Assembly (NCBI GenBank): GCA_937988865.1
Contig: CALKHV010000061.1
Span: forward strand, 1-22,204
Reading direction: 5' to 3'
Length of the DNA stretch: 22,204 nucleotides
Source: an uncultured Propionibacteriaceae bacterium
Lineage (GTDB): Bacteria; Actinomycetota; Actinomycetes; Propionibacteriales; Propionibacteriaceae
In this document: piece by piece, positions 7,484 to 15,578 of the stretch
How positions within the stretch are numbered: position 1 is the stretch's first letter
Layout of the letters: each line of letters starts with the position of its first letter
The notes under the pieces: generated by a model
The model's input: the letters and a program-made list of their open reading frames with translations, nothing else
Database searches by the model: none
What the model was told of the DNA's origin: nothing
Program-made: the position numbers and the translations under genes

Positions 7484-8737
7484 GTGACCACCCTTGCCGA
7501 GATCTCCCGACAGATCGAGGACGCCGCCGTCCGCCTCGAGGGCGTCGCGTCCCTGACGCCCCTGCAGCGCAACGACCGCCTCTCCGCCCGCACCGGCGCC
7601 GAGGTCTGGCTCAAGCGGGAAGACCTGCAGCCCGTCCGGTCGTACAAGCTTCGCGGCGCCTACAACCTCATCGCCCAGCTCAAGCCCGAGGAGCGCGCCG
7701 CCGGAGTCGTCTGCGCGTCCGCCGGTAATCATGGCCAGGGAGTGGCCTGGGCGTGCGCCCACCTGGGCATCAAGGGACGCATCTTCGTCCCGGCCACGAC
7801 CCCACGCCAGAAGCGCGACCGCATGATCGTCCTGGGCGGCGACATGGTGGAACTCGTCGTGGCGGGTGACACCTACGACGAGTCGTCGAAGCTGGCGTCC
7901 CGGGCGGCCACGGAGTCGGGGGCGATCCTCGTGCCCGCCTTCGACGACCCCCGCACCATCGCGGGCCAGGGCACGGTCGCTCGCGAGATCCTGCAGCAGT
8001 TGGGCGTCGCGCCCGACATCCTCCTGGTGCCGGTCGGCGGCGGCGGCATGTTGTCCGGTTGCCTCGCCTGGATATCGACCCACTCCCCCGGCACGCGCGT
8101 CATCGGCGTCGAACCCCAGGGTGCGGCCTGCATTCTCGCTGCGCTCATCGCGGGCGAACCCGTTGACCTGCCCACCGTCGACACCTTCGTCGACGGCGCC
8201 GCGGTCAGGCGCGCCGGGAACGTGACCTACCCCCTCATCCGCGAAGCCAACTGCGATGTCGTCGCCGTCCCGGTCGGGCAGGTGTGCTCCGAAATGCTGG
8301 CGCTCTACCAGGCCGACGGCATCATCGCCGAACCCGCAGGAGCCCTCGCCGGGTCGGCCCTCTACGGCTACACCCAGATCAACCCCGGGCAGACCGTGGT
8401 GGCCATCGTCTCCGGCGGGAACAACGACGTCTCCCGGTACTCGGAAGTGGTCGAGAAGTCGCTCGTCCACGAGGGACGCAAGCACTACTTCCTCGTGAAC
8501 TTCCCCCAGGAGCCCGGCGCCCTGCGGCGATTCCTCGACGAGATCCTCGGCCCGGACGACGACATCACGCTGTTCGAGTACGTGAAGCGTTCGAACCGCG
8601 AAACCGGCCCCGCCCTCGTGGGCATCGAGCTCGGCGACCCTGCGTCCTACGCCGGGCTGCTCGAGCGCATGAATTCCGGATCGCTCAAGGTCGAGGTCGT
8701 CGACCCCGACAGTCCGTTCTACCGCTTCCTCGTGTAG
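7484..8737 (+). CDS. ilvA: Threonine ammonia-lyase (threonine dehydratase)
   Basis: This PLP enzyme deaminates L-threonine to 2-oxobutyrate, the first step of isoleucine synthesis. Its 417 residues begin with a fold-type II catalytic domain. The PLP lysine is Lys55 in VRSYKLRGAYN, SAGNHGQGVAWA binds substrate carboxylate, and PVGGGGMLSG forms the phosphate loop. The last roughly 85 residues (HYFLVNFPQEPGALRRFLDE, ITLFEYVKRSNRETGPALVGIEL) form one ACT-like regulatory domain. This matches short biosynthetic enzymes of actinobacteria rather than the two-domain E. coli form, so isoleucine feedback is likely. It could also feed propionate formation by threonine degradation, but the regulatory domain favours the biosynthetic role. 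It converges with pdxT, leaving 10 bases. Confidence 0.95.
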   Translation: MTTLAEISRQIEDAAVRLEGVASLTPLQRNDRLSARTGAEVWLKREDLQPVRSYKLRGAYNLIAQLKPEERAAGVVCASAGNHGQGVAWACAHLGIKGRIFVPATTPRQKRDRMIVLGGDMVELVVAGDTYDESSKLASRAATESGAILVPAFDDPRTIAGQGTVAREILQQLGVAPDILLVPVGGGGMLSGCLAWISTHSPGTRVIGVEPQGAACILAALIAGEPVDLPTVDTFVDGAAVRRAGNVTYPLIREANCDVVAVPVGQVCSEMLALYQADGIIAEPAGALAGSALYGYTQINPGQTVVAIVSGGNNDVSRYSEVVEKSLVHEGRKHYFLVNFPQEPGALRRFLDEILGPDDDITLFEYVKRSNRETGPALVGIELGDPASYAGLLERMNSGSLKVEVVDPDSPFYRFLV

Positions 8738-8747
8738 CCGGGGTTGT

Positions 8748-9359
8748 TCACGCCGCAGTGGTCGCGTCCGCGGTGCGCTGGTCGATGTCGTCGAGCAGAC
8801 GGCGATGGAAGAGCGTTTCGCCGGTCAACTCCGGGTGGAACGCCAAGCCGCTCACGCAACCTTGCCGAACGGCGACCACCCCGCCCAGATGGGTGGCGAG
8901 AACCTGGACTGCAACACCCTGCCGGGTGACCATCGGCGCCCGGATGAAGGCCACCTTCGCCGGCCCGTCCACCGTGGGAAGGTCGACCTCGGCCGAATCG
9001 ACCTGGGGACCGAAAGCGTTGCGACGGACCGCGACGTCCAGCACCCTCAGCGACTGCTGTCCCGGGGCGGGGTCGAGCACCTCGTCGGCCAGGAGAACCA
9101 ACCCGGCACACGTGCCGAGTGTCGGGAGCCCGCCGAGGATCGCGTCCCGGAGTGGGTCGAAGGTGCCGAACATCCGCAGCAGCCGGTCGATGGTCGACGA
9201 CTCCCCGCCGGGAAGGACGAGACCATCGACGCGCAGGCCGTCCGGGCCCACGAGGTCACTCGGCGTCCGCACCTGAACCACGCGGACGCCGAGCCCCTCG
9301 AGCACCAACTCGTGTTCCCTCACCCCACCCTGCAGGGCGAGGATTCCGACGGTCGTCAT
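8748..9359 (-). CDS. pdxT: Pyridoxal 5'-phosphate synthase glutaminase subunit PdxT
   Basis: PdxT hydrolyses glutamine and channels ammonia to PdxS for PLP synthesis. The 203-residue protein has the class I glutaminase set: VLPGGESSTIDRLL (about residues 49-61), nucleophile Cys84 in GTCAGLVLLA, the oxyanion-region R and RAPMV, and the His175/Glu177 pair in LAFHPELTGE. The open frame continues upstream, but ATG 9359 gives the standard start MTTVGILALQGGVREH. It lies 13 bases after the pdxS stop, so the pair forms one operon transcribed from the pdxS promoter. No Shine-Dalgarno is obvious. All catalytic residues are present. Confidence 0.96.
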   Translation of the reverse strand: MTTVGILALQGGVREHELVLEGLGVRVVQVRTPSDLVGPDGLRVDGLVLPGGESSTIDRLLRMFGTFDPLRDAILGGLPTLGTCAGLVLLADEVLDPAPGQQSLRVLDVAVRRNAFGPQVDSAEVDLPTVDGPAKVAFIRAPMVTRQGVAVQVLATHLGGVVAVRQGCVSGLAFHPELTGETLFHRRLLDDIDQRTADATTAA

Positions 9360-9372
9360 TGCCACGTCGACG

Positions 9373-10269
9373 TCACCAACCGCGGGAGGCCAGCCGGTGC
9401 GGCGCGGGCACGTCCGACACGTTGATCCCCACCATGGCCTCACCCAGCCCCCGGGACGCCTCGGTGATCGCTGCAGGGTCGTTGAAGAGGGCCGTGGCCT
9501 TGACGATCGCGGCTGCGCGAGCCGCCGGGTTTCCGGACTTGAAGATGCCCGACCCGACGAAAACACCGTCCGCGCCCAACTGCATCATCAGCGCAGCGTC
9601 GGCAGGGGTCGCGACACCGCCGGCAGTGAAGAGCACGACGGGCAACTTCCCCGTCTCGGCAACCTCGCGAACCAGGTCGATGGGCGCCTGGAGTTCCTTC
9701 GCCGCCACATAGAGCTCATCCGGATTCGACTCGAAGGTGGCGTGCAGTCCGGCGATCTCACGTCGGATCGTCCGGATGTGCCGGGTGGCCTCCGACACGT
9801 CGCCTGTACCTGCCTCGCCCTTGGAACGGATCATCGCCGCACCCTCGGCGATGCGCCTGAGCGCCTCCCCGAGATTCGTCGCACCGCACACGAAGGGCAC
9901 GGTGAAGGCGCGCTTGTCGATGTGATTCACGTAGTCAGCCGGGGAGAGCACCTCGGACTCGTCGATGTAGTCGACCTTCAGGTACTGAAGCACCTGCGCC
10001 TCGACGAAGTGCCCGATCCGGGCCTTGGCCATCACCGGGATCGACACCGTATCGATGATCGCGCTGATCAGGTCGGGGTCGCTCATGCGCGCGACGCCTC
10101 CCTGTGCACGGATGTCGGCGGGGACGCGTTCGAGGGCCATCACGGCCACCGCGCCGGCGTCCTCGGCGATGCGGGCCTGTTCGGGCGTGACCACGTCCAT
10201 GATCACACCGCCCTTGAGCATGTCGGCCAGCCCGCGCTTGACCAGGGGAGAGCCTGTGAGTGTCGTCAT
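9373..10269 (-). CDS. pdxS: Pyridoxal 5'-phosphate synthase subunit PdxS
   Basis: PdxS makes PLP from ribose 5-phosphate, glyceraldehyde 3-phosphate and ammonia as a dodecamer with PdxT. The 298-residue TIM barrel shows [17 protein letters not shown], Asp25, the Schiff-base Lys82 in [23 protein letters not shown], and Lys150 in [11 protein letters not shown]. It also has [33 protein letters not shown] (phosphate loop [12 protein letters not shown]). Length is normal (about 290-300). ATG 10269 directly follows GGACGC preceded by CACCAT, in the leaderless geometry. It leads pdxT and is divergent from the MocR regulator gene pdxR, which in other actinobacteria and firmicutes activates pdxST when PLP is short. 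Confidence 0.97.
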   Translation of the reverse strand: MTTLTGSPLVKRGLADMLKGGVIMDVVTPEQARIAEDAGAVAVMALERVPADIRAQGGVARMSDPDLISAIIDTVSIPVMAKARIGHFVEAQVLQYLKVDYIDESEVLSPADYVNHIDKRAFTVPFVCGATNLGEALRRIAEGAAMIRSKGEAGTGDVSEATRHIRTIRREIAGLHATFESNPDELYVAAKELQAPIDLVREVAETGKLPVVLFTAGGVATPADAALMMQLGADGVFVGSGIFKSGNPAARAAAIVKATALFNDPAAITEASRGLGEAMVGINVSDVPAPHRLASRGW

Positions 10270-10275
10270 GCGTCC

Positions 10276-10281
10276 ATGGTG
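10276..10281 (-). promoter_or_regulatory. Weak -10 candidate CACCAT of pdxS (leaderless, GGACGC spacer)
   Basis: CACCAT then GGACGC then ATG. The hexamer is a poor -10, which would suit a promoter that needs activation by PdxR. The call rests mainly on its position, identical to that at uppS and other genes. Confidence 0.4.
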
Positions 10282-10288
10282 GAGTGCT

Positions 10289-10338
10289 TACTGGTACAGA
10301 TCCAGAGCCAGAACCTCTCATCTTCCTCTGGACCAGTA
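10289..10338. promoter_or_regulatory. Putative PdxR operator: long inverted repeat between pdxS and pdxR
   Basis: The left arm TACTGGT...CCAGAG (10289-10307) is repeated in inverted form as CTCTGGACCAGTA (10326-10338). Outer half-sites TACTGGT/ACCAGTA and inner half-sites CCAGAG/CTCTGG are each perfect, but the left arm carries six extra bases between them. The right arm overlaps the pdxR -10 (10337-10342), so binding there would repress pdxR. The left arm sits in the -30 region of pdxS, where an activator could work. This is the only dyad in the 79-bp divergent gap. Confidence 0.7.
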
Positions 10339-10342
10339 CGAT
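10337..10342 (+). promoter_or_regulatory. -10 element TACGAT of pdxR (leaderless GTG start)
   Basis: TACGAT is followed by GACCGC and the GTG start at 10349, with no Shine-Dalgarno. It overlaps the right arm of the inverted repeat by two bases, consistent with autorepression. Confidence 0.6.
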
Positions 10343-10348
10343 GACCGC

Positions 10349-11749
10349 GTGCGCAGCGTCCCCGAGATCACCCTCCCGATCCGGCTCGAGCGGTCGAATG
10401 AGACCCTTCCGACCCAACTGGCGGCGAACCTGCGTCACCTCATCGGGAGCGCAGTCCTCGCGCCGGGCGAATCCCTTCCGTCGTCGCGCGCCCTCGCGTC
10501 CCATCTCGGTGTCTCGCGGGGCTCGGTGCTCGCCGCCTACGACCAGCTGCTCGCCGAGGGCTATCTGAGCGCCACCACCGGACGCGCGACCATCGTCAAT
10601 CCGCACCTGCTGCGCGTCCATCCCCCCACTGCTCGCCCCACGCGGACGATCGCTGCCGAACCCCGATCTGAACTCGACCTGCGCCCCGGGTTGCCGTGGC
10701 AGGACGAAGTGGTCGGACGCGCGTGGAAGTCGGCGTGGCGCCGGGCCTCCACCGACCCCGTCGACGAGGTGGTGCCGCCCCTCGGTCATCCCGGTCTGCG
10801 GAGCGCGTGGGCCGACCACCTGCGCCGGATGCGGGCTGTCGTCCGCGACCCGGGCCAGATCGCGGTCACGGCAGGCGGACGCGAAGGCCTCGCCCTGCTC
10901 CTCCTCGCGCTCGCCGACCAGGCACCCCTGCGCGTCGGCGTGGAGGACCCGGGCTACCCGTCCCTACGGCGCGTCCCGACGCGATTCGGCCACAGCGTGG
11001 TCGCGCTCCCCGTCGACGACCACGGACTGACGGTCGCGCACCTGCCCACCGGGTCGGACGCCCCCGACCTCCTGCTCGTCACCCCGAGCCATCAGTACCC
11101 GCTCGGTGGCTCGATGCCGATCGACCGGCGACAGGCCCTCCTGGAGTGGGCGAGACGTCACCGGGTCGTGATCATCGAGGACGACTACGACTCCGAGTTG
11201 CGCTACACGTCCCAACCACTCCCCGCGCTGGCCGCGCTCGACGACCCCTCGGACGGACGCGTGGTCCTGCTCGGGACGCTGTCGAAGACCCTCACCCCCG
11301 CGCTCGCGACGGGATTCCTCACGCTCCCGGACTGGCTCGTGGGGCCGGTCACCGACACCCGGCGCGATCTGGGTCAACCGGTCGGTCTCGTCCCCCAGCG
11401 CGCGGTCGCGAACTACCTGGACGCCGGGGCACTTCGTCTGCACACCCAGCGGATGCGCAACCGCTACCGCCGACGACGTGCGCAGGTCGTGGACGCCCTG
11501 TCCGGTGTGGCCGGCCTGCGCGTCTACCCGATGGACGGCGGCCTGCACGCGGTCGTGGAGACCGGGCGTCCGGAAGGGGACGTCGTCGACGCACTGGCGG
11601 ACGCGGGCGTCCGCGTGAGCCCCCTGTCGCAGTACTGGTCAGGATCGGGGACGCGATCAGGCATCGTCTTCGGCTTCGGCGCCGTCAGCGAGGACGACCT
11701 CGCACGGGGACTTGCCCTGATTGCCGCCGTTGCGGGGGATGTGGCCTGA
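10349..11749 (+). CDS. pdxR: PdxR, MocR-type (GntR/aminotransferase) transcriptional regulator of PLP synthesis
   Basis: This 466-residue protein joins an N-terminal GntR winged helix (residues about 10-80: LPTQLAANLRHLIGSAVL, GESLPSSRALASHLGVSRGSVLAAYDQL, AEGYLSATTGRA) to an inactive-type class I aminotransferase domain. The PLP lysine is Lys313 in LGTLSKTLTPALATGF. The cofactor region IIEDDYDSELRY and VTPSHQYPLGG are typical of MocR proteins. PdxR senses PLP and controls pdxST, which is divergent here with a shared dyad in between. The open frame extends far upstream across pdxS, but GTG 10349 gives the expected N-terminus and the leaderless spacing. The gene converges on ispH with a 7-base gap. 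Confidence 0.95.
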   Translation: MRSVPEITLPIRLERSNETLPTQLAANLRHLIGSAVLAPGESLPSSRALASHLGVSRGSVLAAYDQLLAEGYLSATTGRATIVNPHLLRVHPPTARPTRTIAAEPRSELDLRPGLPWQDEVVGRAWKSAWRRASTDPVDEVVPPLGHPGLRSAWADHLRRMRAVVRDPGQIAVTAGGREGLALLLLALADQAPLRVGVEDPGYPSLRRVPTRFGHSVVALPVDDHGLTVAHLPTGSDAPDLLLVTPSHQYPLGGSMPIDRRQALLEWARRHRVVIIEDDYDSELRYTSQPLPALAALDDPSDGRVVLLGTLSKTLTPALATGFLTLPDWLVGPVTDTRRDLGQPVGLVPQRAVANYLDAGALRLHTQRMRNRYRRRRAQVVDALSGVAGLRVYPMDGGLHAVVETGRPEGDVVDALADAGVRVSPLSQYWSGSGTRSGIVFGFGAVSEDDLARGLALIAAVAGDVA

Positions 11750-11756
11750 CGCGACC

Positions 11757-12731
11757 TCAGTGACGCGGCGCGTCCTTCGGGAGCACCTTGCGCAGCTCGG
11801 GCGGCAGCGAGAACTGGAGGGACTCCTCGATCAGGACCTCTTCCTCGGCCTTGGGGAATCCCTGGGACTCGAGGTACTCCAGGACGCCGTCGACCAGCAC
11901 CTCGGGAACCGACGCACCGGACGTCACGCCCACCGAGTTCACGCCTTCGAGCCACTCCGACCGGATCTCACTCGCGTTGTCGACGCGGTAGGAGGCCTTC
12001 GCGCCGGATTCGAGCGCCACCTCGACCAGCCGCACCGAGTTGGACGAGTTGCTCGAGCCCACCACGATCACCAGGTCGGAGTGCGCGGCGATCTGCTTCA
12101 CCGCCAGCTGGCGGTTCTGCGTGGCGTAGCAGATGTCATCGGACGGAGGGTCCATCAGCAGCGGGAACTTCTCGCGCAGCTTGTTCACCGTGGCGATGGT
12201 CTCGTCCACCGACAGGGTGGTCTGCGAGAGCCATGACACGCGGGTCGGGTCCTTGAGGACGACTCCGTCGACGTCGTCCGGCGACTGGACGAGCGTGATG
12301 TGGTCGGGCGCCTCACCCGTGGTGCCCTCGACCTCTTCGTGGCCTTCGTGGCCGATGAGGAGGATCTCCAGGCCGTCCTTGGCGAAGCGCCGGGCCTCGT
12401 GGTGCACCTTCGTCACCAGCGGGCAGGTGGCGTCGATGGTCTGCAGTCCGCGTGCGGCGGCCTCGGTGTGGACGCTGGGCGCCACGCCGTGAGCCGAGAA
12501 GACCACCGTCGCCCCCTCGGGGACCTCGTCCAGTTCATTGACGAAGATCGCCCCGCGGGCCTCGAGCGTCTCGACGACGTGGCGGTTGTGGACGATCTGC
12601 TTGCGCACGTAGACGGGCGGCCCGTAGACGTCCAGTGTCTTCTCGACGGTCACGACAGCACGGTCGACACCGGCGCAGTATCCGCGGGGGGCTGCGACGA
12701 CGACGCGCTTGGGGGTGGTGGTCTGGGTCAC
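11757..12731 (-). CDS. ispH: 4-hydroxy-3-methylbut-2-enyl diphosphate reductase IspH
   Basis: IspH is the last enzyme of the MEP pathway. It reduces HMBPP to isopentenyl and dimethylallyl diphosphate, precursors for the cis-prenyltransferase encoded at 18018. The 324 residues carry the three [4Fe-4S] cysteines Cys19 ([13 protein letters not shown]), Cys103 ([13 protein letters not shown]) and Cys201 ([11 protein letters not shown]). Substrate residues include [22 protein letters not shown] and [15 protein letters not shown]. The C-terminus [14 protein letters not shown] is also typical. GTG 12731 is chosen over the longer open frame because it fits the family N-terminus and lies seven bases after TAGACT. 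It is divergent from xseA. The C-terminal acidic tail is normal for actinobacteria. Confidence 0.97.
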   Translation of the reverse strand: MTQTTTPKRVVVAAPRGYCAGVDRAVVTVEKTLDVYGPPVYVRKQIVHNRHVVETLEARGAIFVNELDEVPEGATVVFSAHGVAPSVHTEAAARGLQTIDATCPLVTKVHHEARRFAKDGLEILLIGHEGHEEVEGTTGEAPDHITLVQSPDDVDGVVLKDPTRVSWLSQTTLSVDETIATVNKLREKFPLLMDPPSDDICYATQNRQLAVKQIAAHSDLVIVVGSSNSSNSVRLVEVALESGAKASYRVDNASEIRSEWLEGVNSVGVTSGASVPEVLVDGVLEYLESQGFPKAEEEVLIEESLQFSLPPELRKVLPKDAPRH

Positions 12732-12738
12732 GGCGTCC

Positions 12739-12744
12739 AGTCTA
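12739..12744 (-). promoter_or_regulatory. -10 element TAGACT of ispH (leaderless, GGACGCC spacer)
   Basis: TAGACT, then GGACGCC, then the GTG start. It lies in one of only five CTAG tetranucleotides that I find in the window. No Shine-Dalgarno is present. Confidence 0.6.
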
Positions 12745-12806
12745 GGCGGCGCGTCCGAACGGTCCCTCCAGGAAGTGCCCCCACCAGAAGTGTCAGACCT
12801 GCACCC

Positions 12807-12812
12807 TAGGGT
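12807..12812 (+). promoter_or_regulatory. -10 element TAGGGT of xseAB (leaderless)
   Basis: TAGGGT is followed by GGGGCGC and ATG 12820. Together with the ispH element it forms a divergent promoter pair in an 88-bp gap. Confidence 0.6.
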
Positions 12813-12819
12813 GGGGCGC

Positions 12820-14064
12820 ATGGCGCTGGAGAACTCACGGGAGAACCCCCAACCCCTCGGACGCGTGATCGGCGCCGTCCGCGAGTGGGTGTCGCGACTC
12901 GGTTGGGTGTGGGTCGAGGCGCAGGTCATCGAGCTCAACCGGCGTCAGAACTGGGCCTACCTGACGCTCCGCGACACCCGCTCGGAACAGAGCGCACGTG
13001 TGTCGTGCTCCCTGGTCGTCCTCGACTCCCGCGGCCCGATCGAGCAGGGCATGACCGTGCTCGCGCACATCCATCCCGCGGTCTATGACAAGAACGCGTC
13101 CATGACCTTCGAGTGCAACGACATCGAGGCCGCCGGCGAGGGACGCCTGCTCGCCGAGATCGAGCGTCGCAAGCGGCTCCTGCAGGCCGAGGGCCTGTTC
13201 GACCCGGCCCGCAAGAAGCGGCTCCCGTTCCTCCCCCGCGCCATCGGGCTCATCACCGGCGCCAACTCCGCGGCCGAGCGCGACGTGGTCACCACCGTCA
13301 CCACCCGCTGGCCCGGCGCCCGCATCGTGACGCGGCACGCACTGGTCCAGGGGGCTGACTGCGCGTCCGACGTGATGCGTGGCCTGGCCGAACTGGACGC
13401 CAATCCCGACGTCGACGTCATCATCATCGCCCGCGGCGGTGGGTCCCTCGAAGACCTCCTGCCCTTCAGCGACGAGGGCCTGGTCCGTGCGGTCGCCAGT
13501 GCCCGGACGCCGGTCATCAGCGCGATCGGCCACGAGCCCGACACGCCCCTGCTCGACTATGTCGCCGACGTCCGGGCGACCACACCGACGGACGCCGGCA
13601 AACGCGTCGTCCCGGACGTGCGCGAGCAGCGGGCCCAGATCAGTGAGGCCCGCGAACGCCTCAGACGGGCGATCATCGCCCGCGTCTCGACCGAGCAACA
13701 GGGGCTCGCCCAATTGCGCCAGCGCCCGGTCCTCCGCAACCCCACAGGGACCCTCGACCTCGACCTCCAGCGCCTGGCCGACCAGCGTCGACGCCTCACC
13801 ACCGCGATCGACACGATGGTCGCGCGCGAACAGGCATCCCTCGACCACGCGCTGGCGAGCGTCCGCCGTCTGTCGCCCAAGGCGACGCTGGAGCGCGGTT
13901 ACGCGATCCTCGTGGACGGCGAAGGGACATCTGTCACATCCGTGCACGACGTCGATCCTGACGATGACCTGCTCGCGCACCTCGCAGATGGGAAACTGGT
14001 ATTGAGCGTCCGCGACATTGACCTCCCGAGCGTCACCGACGCGTCCGACCTCGACAAGGACTGA
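12820..14064 (+). CDS. xseA: Exodeoxyribonuclease VII large subunit
   Basis: XseA is the catalytic subunit of exonuclease VII, which degrades single-stranded DNA from both ends. The 414-residue protein has the N-terminal OB fold ([34 protein letters not shown]). The catalytic domain contains [45 protein letters not shown] (the signature GGGSLEDL) and [26 protein letters not shown] coiled-coil stretch follows (about residues 270-350), and the C-terminal [20 protein letters not shown] closes it. ATG 12820 follows TAGGGT with a seven-base spacer. The xseB gene starts two bases after its stop. All family motifs are intact. Confidence 0.97.
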   Translation: MALENSRENPQPLGRVIGAVREWVSRLGWVWVEAQVIELNRRQNWAYLTLRDTRSEQSARVSCSLVVLDSRGPIEQGMTVLAHIHPAVYDKNASMTFECNDIEAAGEGRLLAEIERRKRLLQAEGLFDPARKKRLPFLPRAIGLITGANSAAERDVVTTVTTRWPGARIVTRHALVQGADCASDVMRGLAELDANPDVDVIIIARGGGSLEDLLPFSDEGLVRAVASARTPVISAIGHEPDTPLLDYVADVRATTPTDAGKRVVPDVREQRAQISEARERLRRAIIARVSTEQQGLAQLRQRPVLRNPTGTLDLDLQRLADQRRRLTTAIDTMVAREQASLDHALASVRRLSPKATLERGYAILVDGEGTSVTSVHDVDPDDDLLAHLADGKLVLSVRDIDLPSVTDASDLDKD

Positions 14065-14066
14065 GA

Positions 14067-14297
14067 ATGGCCGAAACATCCGAACTCATCTACGAAACCT
14101 CCGAGCTCAGCTACGAACAGGCCCGCGAAGAGCTGGTTCGCGTCGTGCACACCCTCGAGACGGGCGGCGCGCCGCTGGCCGAGTCGATGGCCCTGTGGGA
14201 GCGTGGCGAGCACCTCGCCGACGTCTGCCAGGGCTGGCTCGACGGCGCGCGCGAAAAGATCGACCTCGCGCGGTCGAAGGTCGACGCGGAGTCGTAG
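14067..14297 (+). CDS. xseB: Exodeoxyribonuclease VII small subunit
   Basis: This 76-residue all-helical protein binds the XseA coiled coil to complete exonuclease VII. The family core is SYEQAREELVRVVHTLETGGAPLAESMALWERGEHLADVCQGWL, with the usual ending AREKIDLAR (shown here in parts: YEQAREELVRVV, LETGGAPLAESMALWERG). AAGGA six bases before the ATG is one of the few Shine-Dalgarno matches in the window, as expected for an internal operon gene. The N-terminus shows a small imperfect duplication (TSELIYE, TSELSYE). It converges on the DUF4245 gene, leaving 10 bases and no hairpin. Confidence 0.95.
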   Translation: MAETSELIYETSELSYEQAREELVRVVHTLETGGAPLAESMALWERGEHLADVCQGWLDGAREKIDLARSKVDAES

Positions 14298-14307
14298 CCG
14301 ACCGGCG

Positions 14308-14853
14308 TCAGCCTGCCGACAGCGTTCCGGCGTAGGCCTCCAGTGCGCTGTAGGACGTGTCACCGCTGATCACCGTGGTGACGTCATCGGTGGTCAGCAC
14401 CAGCGATCGGGTGCGTGCGTCCGATGAGAGGTACCGCGTCCAGACCTGCCCGCCCAACGTCGACGTCCCGTCGTTGGCGCCCTCGCGCGTCGCGTCCTTC
14501 ACGAATGTCGCGGCGGGCGTGTCGCGAGTTTCGAGGGCGAGGTAGACCTTGTCAGGGCTCAGGACGCCGAGCACCCAGACGTGCGAGGTCGCGATCTCGC
14601 CGCCGATGAGCGCGTCCCCCGGCTTGGCCCACGTCACACGGGTCGGCTTCCACGTGTCGGGAAGGTTGGTGGGGGCCAGGATCGGGAACGGCGACTCGGT
14701 GCGGGCGGTGGCCAGGGTCGGGGCGACAGCAACGGCGGTGACGGTGGGTTCGTCCGGTTCGACGTTGAAGAACCAGTAGATGGCGACGACGGGCACCAGC
14801 AGCACGAGCATCGAGATGATCATGTCGCGGACGCTGGCACGGGGGTTTCGCAC
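14308..14853 (-). CDS. DUF4245 family membrane-anchored protein
   Basis: This protein has about 181 residues and a single N-terminal membrane helix (MIISMLVLLVPVVAIYWFF) after a short basic leader, then an extracytoplasmic domain. The latter has FPILAPTNLPDTWKPTRVTW and a C-terminal segment TRSLVLTTDDVTTVISGD. This matches DUF4245, which in mycobacteria also lies beside xseA/xseB and ispH (from memory, Rv1109c). Function is unknown. No lipobox cysteine follows the helix, so it is a bitopic protein, not a lipoprotein. Two starts are possible: GTG 14853, seven bases after AAGGAT, preferred here, and ATG 14862, three codons longer. It is divergent from the spermidine-synthase-like gene. Confidence 0.82.
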   Translation of the reverse strand: MRNPRASVRDMIISMLVLLVPVVAIYWFFNVEPDEPTVTAVAVAPTLATARTESPFPILAPTNLPDTWKPTRVTWAKPGDALIGGEIATSHVWVLGVLSPDKVYLALETRDTPAATFVKDATREGANDGTSTLGGQVWTRYLSSDARTRSLVLTTDDVTTVISGDTSYSALEAYAGTLSAG

Positions 14854-14860
14854 GGGGGCC

Positions 14861-14866
14861 ATCCTT
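14861..14866 (-). promoter_or_regulatory. -10 candidate AAGGAT of the DUF4245 gene
   Basis: AAGGAT plus a seven-base spacer leads to GTG 14853. If ATG 14862 were the start this element would overlap it, so the element and the start choice stand or fall together. Confidence 0.4.
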
Positions 14867-14887
14867 GCACGCACGCTCAACGGCAGG

Positions 14888-14893
14888 CACGAT
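14888..14893 (+). promoter_or_regulatory. -10 candidate CACGAT of the spermidine-synthase-like gene
   Basis: CACGAT is followed by GAGCTGC and GTG 14901. It resembles TACGAT before pdxR. Its -35 region would overlap the divergent AAGGAT element, as the gap between the two starts is only 47 bases. Confidence 0.45.
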
Positions 14894-14900
14894 GAGCTGC

Positions 14901-15578
14901 GTGGACGACCTGGAGACCCTCGCGCGCAGCGACGTGGACGGGTTCGAGATCGCACTGCGTCTGCGTCGGACGCCCACCGGGGACGTCCATGAGTTGGTGG
15001 TCAACGGCGCGTTCGCCATGGACTCGGTCGACGCGTCCAGTGAGCTGGCCCTCGCCGACCTCGTGGACGCAGGCGCCACGTCGGTGCTGGTGGGTGGTCT
15101 CGGCCTCGGCTTCACCGCCGCGCGCCTGCTCGATCGCACGGACGCCCACCTCGACGTGGTGGAACTGTCATCGGCCCTGCTCGACTGGGCGCAGGCGGGA
15201 ATCACGGCCCAACTCGGACGCGTGGCCCGCGACCCGCGGGTGAGGTTCGTGCACGCGGACATCGCGAACGTCCTCACCGACCCCGAGGCCGGGCGGTGGG
15301 ACGCGATCCTCCTCGACGTCGACAACGGTCCCGACTTCCTGATCCACGACCACAACGCCGGGCTCTACTCCCCCACGCTTCTCGCAGCCGCCCACTCGCA
15401 CCTGACGGCGGGAGGACTGCTCGCCGTCTGGTGCCAGGGCGAGAACGCCGACCTCGCGTCCGACTTGACGGCCCTCGACCCGGACGCCGGCCACACGAGA
15501 GTGCACGTGGAACGCGACAACCACACCATCGACTACGCGATCTACTCGGTCAAGAGGGGGAGGACGACCTCCCCCTGA
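14901..15578 (+). CDS. Spermidine-synthase-like (polyamine aminopropyltransferase fold) SAM-binding protein
   Basis: The 225-residue protein has a Rossmann methyltransferase fold: ATSVLVGGLGLGFTAARLL (SAM/dcSAM loop), LDVVELSSALLDWA (acidic residue at the end of strand 2), RVRFVHADIANVL, and AILLDVDNGPDFLIH followed by YSPTLLAAAHSHLTAGGLLAVW. This order matches spermidine-synthase-like proteins of actinobacteria. The N-terminal beta domain is reduced, and DVDNGP replaces the catalytic DxxDP of true spermidine synthases. It is therefore unlikely to make spermidine, and a methyltransferase role is possible. GTG 14901 or ATG 14892 could be the start. The last eight or so codons (KRGRTTSP) are encoded inside the first copy of a duplicated hairpin repeat. 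Confidence 0.83.
   Translation: MDDLETLARSDVDGFEIALRLRRTPTGDVHELVVNGAFAMDSVDASSELALADLVDAGATSVLVGGLGLGFTAARLLDRTDAHLDVVELSSALLDWAQAGITAQLGRVARDPRVRFVHADIANVLTDPEAGRWDAILLDVDNGPDFLIHDHNAGLYSPTLLAAAHSHLTAGGLLAVWCQGENADLASDLTALDPDAGHTRVHVERDNHTIDYAIYSVKRGRTTSP

Noticed and set aside
10025..10348. N-terminal extension of the pdxR frame across pdxS
   Set aside because: The frame is open by chance. The winged-helix domain, GTG start and leaderless -10 place the start at 10349.
12835..14079. A 414-codon - strand frame antisense to xseA
   Set aside because: It mirrors xseA almost end to end, and xseA carries the complete exonuclease VII signature.
14067..14114. TSELIYE/TSELSYE at the start of xseB as a functional repeat
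   Set aside because: Only two imperfect heptads, probably a normal helical N-terminal tail. Nothing in the DNA suggests a longer tandem array.
15555..15576. The hairpin repeats as ordinary Rho-independent terminators
   Set aside because: The stems are strong but neither is followed by a T tract on either strand, and the first lies within coding sequence. They are better described as repeats with possible secondary terminator function.
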